64,000 nucleotides of DNA from an uncultured Psychrobacter sp. (GTDB lineage Bacteria; Pseudomonadota; Gammaproteobacteria; Pseudomonadales; Moraxellaceae). The stretch's first letter is position 1; each line of letters starts with the position of its first letter. The translations under genes were made by a program, and so were the position numbers. Below, in pieces: positions 33,586-42,124 of the stretch. Below the pieces are notes generated by a model, which was given only the letters and a program-made list of their open reading frames with translations, was not told where the DNA came from and searched no databases. The DNA is taken from assembly GCA_947501045.1 (NCBI GenBank), contig CANMUI010000003.1:124001-188000 (forward strand), written 5' to 3'.

Positions 33586-36438
33586 CTACTTTTCTTCCGT
33601 AGAGGTTACGCCCATAAGATGCTGCCACTGGTTTTGTACCAGCGCGCGCGTCTCAACCCATAGCGACTCATCAACCGACGAGGACTGCTCGGCCAATGCC
33701 AATTGATGGGTCGCTGCGCGAATACGCAGATAGGCATCGGTTAAATTTTGACAAACCTCCTCTTCCCAAATACCAAGCTGCGCTACCTCCTCAAAGATGC
33801 GTACATTGTCGCTCCACTTGGTCAAGCTTGGATACTCATGCGAATAAGCTAGCACAGCAAACTGCGCTAAAAACTCAATGTCAATGATACCGCCGGCGTC
33901 TTGTTTAAGGTGGAACTTGCCTGCCCGTTGATCTTTACGGCTAGTGCCTAAATGCTTTTGCATCTTAATACGCATAGCCGTTACCTCAACACGTACCTCG
34001 TCAAGTGTGCGCGGTAATGACAATACCGTACGGCGAATATCATGAAAGCGAGCCGTTACCCTTTTATCGCCACAAATGGCACGCGCCCTCACCAAGGCTT
34101 GATGCTCCCAAGACCAAGCTTTATCAAGCTGATAAGTCTCAAAAGCGTGGCAGGATACCACCATCATGCCAGCGTTACCTGATGGCCGCAAGCGCATATC
34201 AACTTCATAAGCGCGGCCATCACGGGTTTGGGTATTGAGATAAGTCATCAGCTTTTGTGCCAGGCGCGCGGCAAACTTCATACCGCTAACAGAATTCTCA
34301 CCTGTGGTCATACCCTGCTCTTTTATTTTGTGTAAAAACACTAAGTCCAAGTCAGATGAGTAGGATAATTCAAGTCCGCCAAGCTTGCCATAACCTATGA
34401 TAGCAAAACCGCAGTCAGCCTCGGTGACCGGATCGCCATCTTGAGCAATAGGATAGCCATAGCGCTTGACCAGCTCAGCAAAAGCGCGCTCAAGTGCCGC
34501 CTCTAGTACCACCGCTGCGATGTAAGTGAGCGAATCAGATACTTTCATAATCGGACGCTCTGCTAAAACGTCGCTTGCCGCTACCGCCAATACTTGATTC
34601 TTTTTAAAGAGGCGCAGTACGCTAAGCAGCTCCTCTTCATCATCAGGCTCTACTCGCAGTAAACGCTGACGCAAGATATCGCGTAGCTCAGGTTTGTCCG
34701 GCAAATGACGATAACGCTGCTGTAAAAAGCTATCGAGCAGTACAGGATAACGCGCCAGCTCATTAGCGATCCAAGGGCTAGCGGACAACATCGGTATTAA
34801 TGCGGTCGTAGCATTAGGATTCTCGGCAAGCATCACTAAATAAATTGAGCGTCGACAAATCGCCTCCAGTAAAGTAATTAATCGAGGTAGCGCAGTATTG
34901 GCAAGATGCTGCTCTTGATGCGCTAGTAGCGCATGGACAATAACCGGATAAGCTGCGTTTAAACGTGCTCTAGCTTCATCGCTCAGATTGGTCACCATCT
35001 TTGAATCCCAAAACCTTTGCAGCTGCGCCCGGTTCTCTTCATTGAGAATCGCATCAAGCTGAGCAATTTGCTCATTAATATCAGCAGGCTCAAGCGTAGT
35101 ATCTTCTTGTGCGGGCACTTGCCGCTCAGTCACCATGCGCTCAAAGGGTACATTGACGTTATGACGATGATCATTAAGCTTAGTAAGCAGACCATTCCAA
35201 TCTTCAAACCCAAGCGTCATCGCTAAATTATGCTGCCAATGAGGATCATGAGGTAGACGCTGCGTTTGTTGATCATTGATGGCTTGTATCGCGTGCTCAA
35301 GACGGCGCAAAAACCGATAAGCAGCTTGTAGTTGCTCATAAGTGATTCGTTCTAAATAGTTCAGCTCATACAAAGCTTGCAGTGCTTGCAGACAAGCTTT
35401 GACCTGTAGCTGCGGATATCGGCCACCATAGATCAATTGATAAGCTTGTACGACAAACTCAATATCACGAATACCGCCTGCCCCAAGCTTGATATTATCC
35501 AAGTCCTCGCGCTGGACTACTTGATTTTGAATCAAGGACTTCATCTCACGCAGCGCTGAAAATGCACTATAATCGACATAGTAGCGAAAGACAAACGGCT
35601 TGATCAGCGCTTGCAGCTCACTATAAAATACTGGCGTAATCTGTCCAACCACGCGCGCCTTGAGCCAAGCAAAGCGCTCCCAAGCGCGGCCATGCTGGGT
35701 AAAGTATTTCTCCAAAGCTGAGAGATGAATAGCCAAATCACTACCATCACCCCACGGACGCAGGCGCATATCAACACGAAACACAAACCCATCGGCGGTA
35801 CAATTATCCAGCAGTTTAATGATACCTTGACCCAAGCGCGTCATAAAGCGCTTATTATCAATACTACGCGTCCCTTTTGATTTGTCACCATCAGTCTCAC
35901 CGCGCGCTTGATGGACAAAGATCAGATCAATATCACTGGATAAATTTAGCTCATGCGCGCCAAGCTTACCCATAGCCATAATTGCCATATCGTCGATTTG
36001 TCTTTTACCTTTAACATCGATAAAGGTCGGCTGACCATATTTGGTGATCAGATGCTGATAGGTATAATCTTTGGCAAATAAAATACAACCATCGGCAAAT
36101 TCTGAAAGCTCATCGGTCAATTGTTCAAGCTTGATAACCCCTAATGCATCTTGCCAGATCCAGCGCATCATCAGTAGCATCCGTAGATGGCGCAGACCAC
36201 TCATTACCTGAGCTTCGTCAGCAAGTTGATAGTTGTCATCCAAAGTATAATCTTGAATAAGATCATCAATTTGCTGACGTGTTAAGGTCTGGTTTAAAGG
36301 ATAACTACGTAAAAACGTCTGGCAGGAGATCGTTCGGCTCTCCCAAATCTGATAAGCAAATTCGCTTGCTGTTTGTAACACTTGTAGTTGAGCGGCGGTG
36401 GGCTGATAGTCTGAAGCGATAGGGGTGGCTGGAAACAT
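33586..36438 (-). CDS. glnE: Bifunctional glutamine synthetase adenylyltransferase / adenylyl-removing enzyme
   Basis: Controls glutamine synthetase by adding or removing AMP in response to PII. 950 residues, close to the family norm. Two nucleotidyltransferase halves are seen: the N-terminal one with LSSDIDLIFVHQ and the C-terminal one with YSSDLDLVFLHK, each followed by conserved RLRPWG/RLRPSG and GGIRDIEF/GGIIDIEF blocks, linked by an all-helical central part. An AAGGAG lies 11 bases before the ATG. glnA and glnB/K are not in the window. Confidence 0.95.
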   Translation of the reverse strand: MFPATPIASDYQPTAAQLQVLQTASEFAYQIWESRTISCQTFLRSYPLNQTLTRQQIDDLIQDYTLDDNYQLADEAQVMSGLRHLRMLLMMRWIWQDALGVIKLEQLTDELSEFADGCILFAKDYTYQHLITKYGQPTFIDVKGKRQIDDMAIMAMGKLGAHELNLSSDIDLIFVHQARGETDGDKSKGTRSIDNKRFMTRLGQGIIKLLDNCTADGFVFRVDMRLRPWGDGSDLAIHLSALEKYFTQHGRAWERFAWLKARVVGQITPVFYSELQALIKPFVFRYYVDYSAFSALREMKSLIQNQVVQREDLDNIKLGAGGIRDIEFVVQAYQLIYGGRYPQLQVKACLQALQALYELNYLERITYEQLQAAYRFLRRLEHAIQAINDQQTQRLPHDPHWQHNLAMTLGFEDWNGLLTKLNDHRHNVNVPFERMVTERQVPAQEDTTLEPADINEQIAQLDAILNEENRAQLQRFWDSKMVTNLSDEARARLNAAYPVIVHALLAHQEQHLANTALPRLITLLEAICRRSIYLVMLAENPNATTALIPMLSASPWIANELARYPVLLDSFLQQRYRHLPDKPELRDILRQRLLRVEPDDEEELLSVLRLFKKNQVLAVAASDVLAERPIMKVSDSLTYIAAVVLEAALERAFAELVKRYGYPIAQDGDPVTEADCGFAIIGYGKLGGLELSYSSDLDLVFLHKIKEQGMTTGENSVSGMKFAARLAQKLMTYLNTQTRDGRAYEVDMRLRPSGNAGMMVVSCHAFETYQLDKAWSWEHQALVRARAICGDKRVTARFHDIRRTVLSLPRTLDEVRVEVTAMRIKMQKHLGTSRKDQRAGKFHLKQDAGGIIDIEFLAQFAVLAYSHEYPSLTKWSDNVRIFEEVAQLGIWEEEVCQNLTDAYLRIRAATHQLALAEQSSSVDESLWVETRALVQNQWQHLMGVTSTEEK

Positions 36439-36699
36439 AGTGACAAAAACTCCTTGCAGCGTAGATGAAATAGACTACCTGAACCAAATAAGATTGTTCA
36501 TAATTTTTTCTTACGAGACGGTCACAACAAGTAGTATTACTATTTGCCAATAATTAGCATCTTTATTTAGCATAAAGTTACTTTTAACAACGTTGCTACC
36601 CTTCGATCTGGTTGTCATTATGGTAGCATGAATAGCTTAAACATGGACGAGATTGCTCTATCTTAAAGAGCACTGTTAAAAGTTATTAAAGGACATGGT

Positions 36700-37998
36700 A
36701 TGAATATAACTGAGCAAAGTATTCACAATAATAGCTCTAAGATTAAACGCAGTGATCAAGAGTTTGTGCTTAGCAATGTCCGTTTAGAAACTGGATTTGT
36801 ATATGATAACAATGAGCAAATTATTGCTACCAAGACAGCCTTTTTCGATCTTTTGATCTCTAACGGTAAAATTGAAGCCATTACTGAGTACAATCAAACC
36901 AAAGAAGCCCAGAATAAAATAGAGCAAGCATACTTTACAGATTTAGTAACCATCGATGCCGATAGGCTGTTAATGCTACCCACTTTGCAAGATATGCATA
37001 TTCATATCGATAAAACCTACTACGGTACAGGCTGGCAGGCAGCGCCTTGGAACGGTAGCATCAAAGATATGATTGATTTTGAAAAAACATTGATCCCAAA
37101 ACTGTTGCCTAACTCGCAGCAACGCGCTGAAAAATGCATAGAGCTGATGCAAAGCTATGGCTCTACTTTCGCCCGCTGTCACGCCAATGTTGACCCGGTA
37201 AGTGGCCTCAAAAGCCTAGAGCACCTGCTTTTAGCCTTAGACAATTATAAAGACAGCTTTGACTGGCAAATTGCCGCTTTTCCGCAGCACGGCATTCTTT
37301 ATTCGCAGTCTGAGAGCTTATTACGCGAAGCGGCGCAAATGGATATTGATTTTATTGGGGGGCTTGATCCCACTGTCGTTGACGGGGATATGGAGAAATC
37401 TTTGGATATCATGTTTGGTGTTGCCTTAGATTATAACAAAGGCATTGATATTCATTTGCATGAAGACCTGCCCTCAGGCAAAGCGGTGATGGAGCACATG
37501 ATCAAAAGGGTCAAAGAAAACCCAGTACTACAAGGTAAAACCTTTATTACTCATGCCTATGCCTTGGCAATGCTACCGTCGCAAGAGCTAAAAAATATAG
37601 CCGATCAATTTGCCAAATACGGTATTGGTATCATTTCAAGCGTACCGATTGGCAAGCAAGTTATGCCTTTACCGACATTAATAGAACACGGCGTCAAAGT
37701 TTTAACCGGTACTGATAATCTTATGGATAATTTTTCGCCCTTTGGCACAGGCGACATGCTACAAAAAGCTAATCTATGCGCGCAGCTGTATGACTGGACA
37801 GATGAATACCGTTTAAATCGCGCCTTAAAAATGGTAACTCAACATTTGCTACCTTTAGATGATGAGGGCAAGCAAGTTTGGCCGTTTGTAGGTGCTGCCG
37901 CTGATTTTATATTACTTAATGCTTCTTGTTCAGCTGAGGCTGTAGCACGTCTGCCCAAGCGCGAAGCGGTTTACTATAAAGGCAAAGCTATTGCTTAA
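36700..37998 (+). CDS. Cytosine-deaminase-like amidohydrolase
   Basis: Metal-dependent hydrolase of 432 residues. Metal ligands are visible as HIHIDK (about 97-102), HLHED (about 252-256), FITHAYAL (about 287-294) and GTDN (about 338-341, catalytic Asp), the set found in the CodA-type branch. The N-terminus has the small beta domain typical of the family. Substrate cannot be read; CodA-like proteins also act on isocytosine, creatinine-like or dihydro-pyrimidine rings. AAGGACATGGT precedes the ATG. A small IR (TGCTCT / AGAGCA, 36654-36672) lies in the leader. Confidence 0.8.
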   Translation: MNITEQSIHNNSSKIKRSDQEFVLSNVRLETGFVYDNNEQIIATKTAFFDLLISNGKIEAITEYNQTKEAQNKIEQAYFTDLVTIDADRLLMLPTLQDMHIHIDKTYYGTGWQAAPWNGSIKDMIDFEKTLIPKLLPNSQQRAEKCIELMQSYGSTFARCHANVDPVSGLKSLEHLLLALDNYKDSFDWQIAAFPQHGILYSQSESLLREAAQMDIDFIGGLDPTVVDGDMEKSLDIMFGVALDYNKGIDIHLHEDLPSGKAVMEHMIKRVKENPVLQGKTFITHAYALAMLPSQELKNIADQFAKYGIGIISSVPIGKQVMPLPTLIEHGVKVLTGTDNLMDNFSPFGTGDMLQKANLCAQLYDWTDEYRLNRALKMVTQHLLPLDDEGKQVWPFVGAAADFILLNASCSAEAVARLPKREAVYYKGKAIA

Positions 37999-38059
37999 TA
38001 ATTACTAATCGGTAATAAGTAACTAAAAAAGTAAAATCATAAAACATAAGGATAATAAA

Positions 38060-39130
38060 ATGAGCGAGTCTGATAAAAAAGAGCAAAACCAAGAAATCGT
38101 TTTAGCTGAGCATCCTTCAGGCGTTCCTACCAAAGATACATTTAGGATTAATGATATCGATATGCCAACAGCGGACACCCTTAGGGACAATGAGGTGCTA
38201 ATAAAAAGCCTTTACGTCTCGGTCGATCCGGGCATGCGCGGCTTTATGGATAAAGGTAAGGACGATGCTGCGGGCAATAAGTATGAGCTAAATGAGCCTA
38301 TTACCAGTAGAAGCGTGGCCCAGATTATGGCTACTGGTAGCGATAGTAGCAACGGCGATAACTCGTTCAAAAAGGGCGATATCGTCCATGGCCGCTTTGC
38401 ATGGCAAAAGTATCAAGCTGTTGACGTAGAAGATATTGAAAAGGTTGACCCTGATCTTGCGCCTATCTCCACCGCCGTCAGTATGCTTGGCGTACCTGGA
38501 CTTGCTGCTTACTTTGGTATGCTAAAAATCGCTAACCCTCAAGAGGGCGAGACGGTAGTGGTATCTGGTGCAGCAGGCTCAGTTGGTAGTATGGCGGCGC
38601 AGTTCGCCAAGATAAAAGGCTGCAAAGTCGTCGGTATCGCCGGCTCTTCTGAAAAGATTGATTATTTAGAGAATGAGCTAGGACTAGATAAAGGCATTAA
38701 TTATAAACAAACTGATGATATGCAGGCAGCAATAAAAGAGGCTTGTCCGGACGGCGTTGATGTATTCTTTGATAATGTTGGCGGAGAATTATTCGATGCG
38801 GTTTTTGCTAATATTAACCGCCATGGTCGTATCGCTATTTGTGGTCAGATCGCTGAATATAATGCAGATAATCCACCTAAAGGCCCAAGACCTATGCACA
38901 CTTTGATCAAAAAAAGCGCACGCATGGAAGGTTTTGTAGTCTTTGACTTTAGTGATGAGTTTGAGGATGCCAAAAAGCAAATCGCTAAGTGGTATAATGA
39001 CGATGAGCTAATATACAGAGAAAACCTTATCGAAGGGTTTGAAAATATTCCATCTGCCTTTATTGGTCTCTTCGAAGGAGAAAATATCGGTAAGCAAATG
39101 GTTAAAGTTAGTGAGGTTAATGAAACCTAG
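38060..39130 (+). CDS. Zinc-independent MDR oxidoreductase (CurA / leukotriene B4 dehydrogenase type)
   Basis: NADP(H)-dependent reductase of activated double bonds, 356 residues. The N-terminal catalytic domain has YVSVDPGMRGFMD, and the cofactor domain VVSGAAGSVGSMAAQFAK (about 173-190) with GCKVVGIAGSSEK; VDVFFDNVGGELFD and GRIAICGQIAEYN are family blocks. No zinc-binding Cys set is present. It starts 62 bases after the amidohydrolase with AAGGATAATAAA before the ATG, so the two may be one transcript. Enone or curcumin-like reduction is a family expectation only. Confidence 0.85.
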   Translation: MSESDKKEQNQEIVLAEHPSGVPTKDTFRINDIDMPTADTLRDNEVLIKSLYVSVDPGMRGFMDKGKDDAAGNKYELNEPITSRSVAQIMATGSDSSNGDNSFKKGDIVHGRFAWQKYQAVDVEDIEKVDPDLAPISTAVSMLGVPGLAAYFGMLKIANPQEGETVVVSGAAGSVGSMAAQFAKIKGCKVVGIAGSSEKIDYLENELGLDKGINYKQTDDMQAAIKEACPDGVDVFFDNVGGELFDAVFANINRHGRIAICGQIAEYNADNPPKGPRPMHTLIKKSARMEGFVVFDFSDEFEDAKKQIAKWYNDDELIYRENLIEGFENIPSAFIGLFEGENIGKQMVKVSEVNET

Positions 39131-39265
39131 CAGCACTAATATATTCATCTCAACTATCGCATTTATTAATGTAGGCTATGGCTTTAACTCATCACTTTGA
39201 TTTTGAAAATTTTTAAGCTAAGTTAAGGATATATCCTACTATAATTCTAACAAGTTAAAATACCT

Positions 39266-39709
39266 ATGAGCCAAACTCTATTACTGTTAATCACCAAAGA
39301 CCCAAGTCATCCGCTTGCGCATTTAGCGCTGCGATACGCGTGTACTTTTTTAGAAGCAAAACTTAAGGTTAATGCTACTGACCGCAAAAATGAAACTGAT
39401 GACTCTGAAAACGATAATCAGCTGTTAAAGCTGTTTTTTTATGCTGATGCGGCAAATATTGCCAATCGCTTGCGCTGGCAGTCGGCCGATCAGGTCAATT
39501 TAACAAAAGAGTGGCAGATACTTGCCGAGCAATATCAGCTTGCATTGCCCGTTTGCGTCAGTACTGCGCTAAGCCGCGGTATCAGCGATCCTGATAATAG
39601 CGCACGGCATCAACTGCAGGGCGATAATCTTGCTGAAAGTTTTGAATTGGTAGGGCTTAGTGAGCTGGCGCTCATGATGCAAAGCGACTGCCGAGTGCTG
39701 CAGTTTTAA
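39266..39709 (+). CDS. tusD: Sulfurtransferase subunit TusD
   Basis: DsrE-like subunit of the TusBCD complex that relays sulfur from TusA to TusE for 2-thiouridine at tRNA position 34. 147 residues against about 128 in E. coli; the extra is a charged insertion (about 36-51). The active Cys is Cys97 in LPVCVSTALSRGI, matching NICVAAALRRGI of E. coli TusD. First gene of a four-gene group tusD-tusC-tusB-tusE read in one direction. The ribosome site is weak. Confidence 0.9.
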   Translation: MSQTLLLLITKDPSHPLAHLALRYACTFLEAKLKVNATDRKNETDDSENDNQLLKLFFYADAANIANRLRWQSADQVNLTKEWQILAEQYQLALPVCVSTALSRGISDPDNSARHQLQGDNLAESFELVGLSELALMMQSDCRVLQF

Positions 39710-39753
39710 GTGTTAGTAAGCATATATAACGAATAAGGGATGAAAAACCAACC

Positions 39754-40077
39754 ATGAAGTTACTCATTCAGCTACGTACGGCGACAGAGATAGCAAGTTA
39801 TGAAGGCTGCGCGCTTGCTCTAACACTGGCAACCTTTGGTCATGAGGTCCAGCTGTATTTGGACGCGCCCGTGTTTGGCTTACTTATGCAGCCTAAATCT
39901 CGTCTGCATGGTATGATTCAATCGCTTGAATTGTATGATATACCGCCTGCTTGGCTACCTGATGATGTGTTTAGTGGCTGGGTCACTGGTATGTTGCCCA
40001 ACGATTTAGCCGCTCAGCTGATGCTCATCCCCGAAGTTATTGACTCACGGGATTTCGCCCAGATTTTAACCTTTTAA
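39754..40077 (+). CDS. tusC: TusC-like DsrF-family subunit
   Basis: 107 residues, DsrE/F fold, middle gene of the tus group. The order EGCALALTLATFGHEVQLYLD with QSLELYDI and PPAWLPDDVF fits TusC, which has a structural role in the heterohexamer and needs no catalytic Cys. Identification rests mainly on size, fold-like pattern and position 44 bases after tusD. Confidence 0.75.
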   Translation: MKLLIQLRTATEIASYEGCALALTLATFGHEVQLYLDAPVFGLLMQPKSRLHGMIQSLELYDIPPAWLPDDVFSGWVTGMLPNDLAAQLMLIPEVIDSRDFAQILTF

Positions 40078-40124
40078 GGGTAATTACTGGTATTTGAAAC
40101 TAAACAGACAAACCGGACATCATT

Positions 40125-40463
40125 ATGGCAACCCTCTATCAATTACATAGCACCATGGATAAGCTTAGAAGCAGCACCACAGAGCTGGCACTGACATGGC
40201 GTGCTGGCGACAGCATTATCTTATTAGGAGCGACAGCCGCTTATATAGACTGGTTCAATGCTTATCTGAGCGATAATGACCTCTCGGGTATAGAAGGTAT
40301 CGCTGGTATCTATGCCTTGGTAGACGATGTAGCGCAGCTTAGTGACAACACCCAAGCCAAATTAAATCTATCTGCCAAGCTCACCGATATTTTAACCAAC
40401 GAGGAATGGGTAACTATGACTCAAGAAGATTATTTTGACAAAGTAGTGACCATTGCTTTATGA
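40125..40463 (+). CDS. tusB: TusB-like DsrH-family subunit
   Basis: 112 residues. It starts MATLYQLHST, followed by RAGDSIILLGATAAYI and GIYALVDDVA, the pattern of DsrH/TusB, and ends in a short EDYFDKVVTIAL. It lies 47 bases after tusC and ends 10 bases before the tusE start. Sequence divergence is high, as is usual for TusB, so the call leans on position. Confidence 0.75.
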   Translation: MATLYQLHSTMDKLRSSTTELALTWRAGDSIILLGATAAYIDWFNAYLSDNDLSGIEGIAGIYALVDDVAQLSDNTQAKLNLSAKLTDILTNEEWVTMTQEDYFDKVVTIAL

Positions 40464-40473
40464 GTATCGCTTT

Positions 40474-40809
40474 ATGACTATAACTTCAATGACCAATAAT
40501 ATCGCCTTAGACCAAGATGGCCACCTTTGTGACCATACCATTTGGACGCCAGAGATTGCCCAGCAGCTCGCTGATACGCTGGATGTACAGCTAGATGCTG
40601 AGCACTTGCAAATCTTGCAGCAAGTACGCGCGTTTTTTGATAAATTCAATCATCCGCCGGCTACCCGCCCACTTATTAAGTGGCTACAAAAGACCTTACC
40701 TGAGCACGATATTAGCAATCAAAAGTTGCAGCAGATCTTTAAGACTGGCCTGGTCGCTCGTCACGTCAATCGCTTAGCGGGCTTGCCGAAACCGCCAAAT
40801 TGCTTGTAG
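40474..40809 (+). CDS. tusE: Sulfur relay protein TusE (DsrC family)
   Basis: Takes sulfur from TusD and hands it to MnmA for s2U34 formation. 111 residues from the ATG at 40474; the frame extends to a TTG at 40453 inside tusB, which I reject. The end GLPKPPNCL carries the penultimate Cys that is the sulfur carrier in TusE; the second Cys of sulfite-reductase DsrC proteins is absent (RHVNRLAG in its place), so it belongs to tRNA thiolation, not dissimilatory sulfur metabolism. Ends 10 bases from the convergent trmL stop. Confidence 0.9.
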   Translation: MTITSMTNNIALDQDGHLCDHTIWTPEIAQQLADTLDVQLDAEHLQILQQVRAFFDKFNHPPATRPLIKWLQKTLPEHDISNQKLQQIFKTGLVARHVNRLAGLPKPPNCL

Positions 40810-40819
40810 CTATTTTAGA

Positions 40820-41383
40820 TTAAAGCTCCTTTGCATCATAAACCGTCAAAGTCTCATAACCAACACTACGCCCCGTATCCCCATCAAAGCCTTGCTGACG
40901 CCATACTTCGTAAAGACATATCGCCACACTATTGGACAGATTTAAACTACGCGAATCAGGTAGCATCGGCAGTCGTAGCCAATTGTCCGTACCAATGTCA
41001 GCGCGTATATCATCGGCTAGCCCCGCGGTTTCAGAACCAAAAACCAATGCTACGTGAGCAGCTTTATCAGACACTGCAGCAATACTTTTTTGCTTGGTAA
41101 AATCATAATCGTAAAAAGGCTCGCTAAGTTTCGTGGTCAACGCCGTGACGATATCACAGCCTGCCATTTCCAAAGCGCGTCTTGCTGCTATCCAGCTCTC
41201 ATGTACCTGCAAGTTGGCATACTCGTGATAGTCAAGTCCAGCCCGGCGCAGCTTCTTGTCTTCAAGATCAAACCCTAATGGCTCAACTAAATGCAACTGC
41301 GCGCCAGTATTAGCACACAAGCGAATAATATTACCAGTATTACTAGGCATTTTGGGCGCAACAAGTACGATATGAATAGTCAT
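40820..41383 (-). CDS. trmL: tRNA (cytidine/uridine-34 2'-O)-methyltransferase
   Basis: SPOUT methyltransferase that methylates the ribose of position 34 in tRNA-Leu isoacceptors. 187 residues; the start MTIHIVLVAPKMPSNTGNIIRLCANTGAQLHLVEP and the knot region FGSETAGL .. LPMLPDSRSLNLSNSVAICLYE are distinctive. E. coli TrmL has 157 residues; the extra about 25 are at the C-terminus (GDTGRSVGYETLTVYDAKEL). It converges on tusE, another wobble-base modification gene, with 10 bases between stops. Confidence 0.92.
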   Translation of the reverse strand: MTIHIVLVAPKMPSNTGNIIRLCANTGAQLHLVEPLGFDLEDKKLRRAGLDYHEYANLQVHESWIAARRALEMAGCDIVTALTTKLSEPFYDYDFTKQKSIAAVSDKAAHVALVFGSETAGLADDIRADIGTDNWLRLPMLPDSRSLNLSNSVAICLYEVWRQQGFDGDTGRSVGYETLTVYDAKEL

Positions 41384-41744
41384 AAAACTCCATAGATAGA
41401 CAATTATAAAACTTTATAAATAGTTAAAATCACTCATTAAGCTGAGTCATATTCTTGGACATTAATAAAAAATAGCCACAAACCACTCAAGTGGTTAGTA
41501 ATTAAAAGTTACAGTTTATTAGCAATAATTACATTTTGATACTGTGCACCGTTTTTAACTTTCTCTATCATAGCCGTAACGGATATCAACACGATTTAGT
41601 GATATTAGGGCGACATCTAAATGATGTTTATCTGAGATTACGATCTTGCATTTTTATCTTAATAATTAACGAACGACACTTAAATAGATTACCTAATAGG
41701 GTTGTCTTTATTTGTCCCATTCACTTTTTCTTGAGGGATTTAAT
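41384..41744. other. Intergenic region trmL / entericidin-like genes
   Basis: About 360 AT-rich bases between divergent genes. It has a tight hairpin AACCACT-CA-AGTGGTT at 41481-41496. A 70-codon frame at 41536-41748 has no ribosome site and overlaps the first small lipoprotein; I treat it as chance. Promoters for trmL and the small lipoproteins must lie here. Confidence 0.5.
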
Positions 41745-41885
41745 ATGAAAAAAGTAATTATCGCATCTTTGACCGCTATGTTTGTATTAACTGGTTGCAA
41801 TACTTTTAAAGGTTTTGGTCAAGACGTAGAAAGCGCTGGTGAAGGCATTACTGATGGCGCTCAAAACGTTCAAGAGAAAATCTAA
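41745..41885 (+). CDS. Entericidin-like small lipoprotein (copy 1)
   Basis: 46 residues. The signal sequence MKKVIIASLTAMFVLTGC ends in a lipobox with Cys18, followed by NTFKGFGQDVESAGEGITDGA, the short amphipathic tail of the entericidin A/B family. GAGGGATTTA gives a good ribosome site. E. coli has an antidote/toxin pair (EcnA/EcnB) arranged in tandem, with membrane-damaging activity in EcnB; which role this copy has cannot be told. A second copy follows after 34 bases. Confidence 0.85.
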   Translation: MKKVIIASLTAMFVLTGCNTFKGFGQDVESAGEGITDGAQNVQEKI

Positions 41886-41919
41886 GAGTTGTAAATTAGT
41901 CTTTTATAAGGAGTTTACT

Positions 41920-42060
41920 ATGAAGAAAGTAATTATTGCATCTTTAACTGCTATGTTTGTATTGACTGGTTGCAACACCTTTAAAGGTCTTGGCGAAGAC
42001 GTATCAAGTGCAGGTAATGCTGTTACTGGCGGCGCAGCAAGTGTACAAGATAAAATCTAA
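41920..42060 (+). CDS. Entericidin-like small lipoprotein (copy 2)
   Basis: 46 residues, same length and nearly the same first 22 residues as copy 1, with the codons differing mostly at third positions, so it is an old tandem duplication under selection. The tail differs more (GLGEDVSSAGNAVTGGAASVQDKI). AAGGAG lies upstream of the ATG; the longer frame open from 41839 is not used. Terminator at 42082-42113 closes the pair. Confidence 0.85.
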   Translation: MKKVIIASLTAMFVLTGCNTFKGLGEDVSSAGNAVTGGAASVQDKI

Positions 42061-42081
42061 ATTTTAGAAGTTAGGTTTTCT

Positions 42082-42113
42082 AAAAGGCTTACCGTTTGGT
42101 AAGTCTTTTTTTG
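42082..42113. terminator. Bidirectional terminator entericidin-like pair / hemW
   Basis: GGCTTACC / GGTAAGTC stem with four-base loop, A-run on the left and seven T on the right, between convergent genes. Confidence 0.85.
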
Positions 42114-42124
42114 TATTCAAAACC

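Noticed and set aside
41536..41748. 70-codon frame before the entericidin-like genes
   Set aside because: No ribosome site and overlaps the start of a better supported small gene in another frame.
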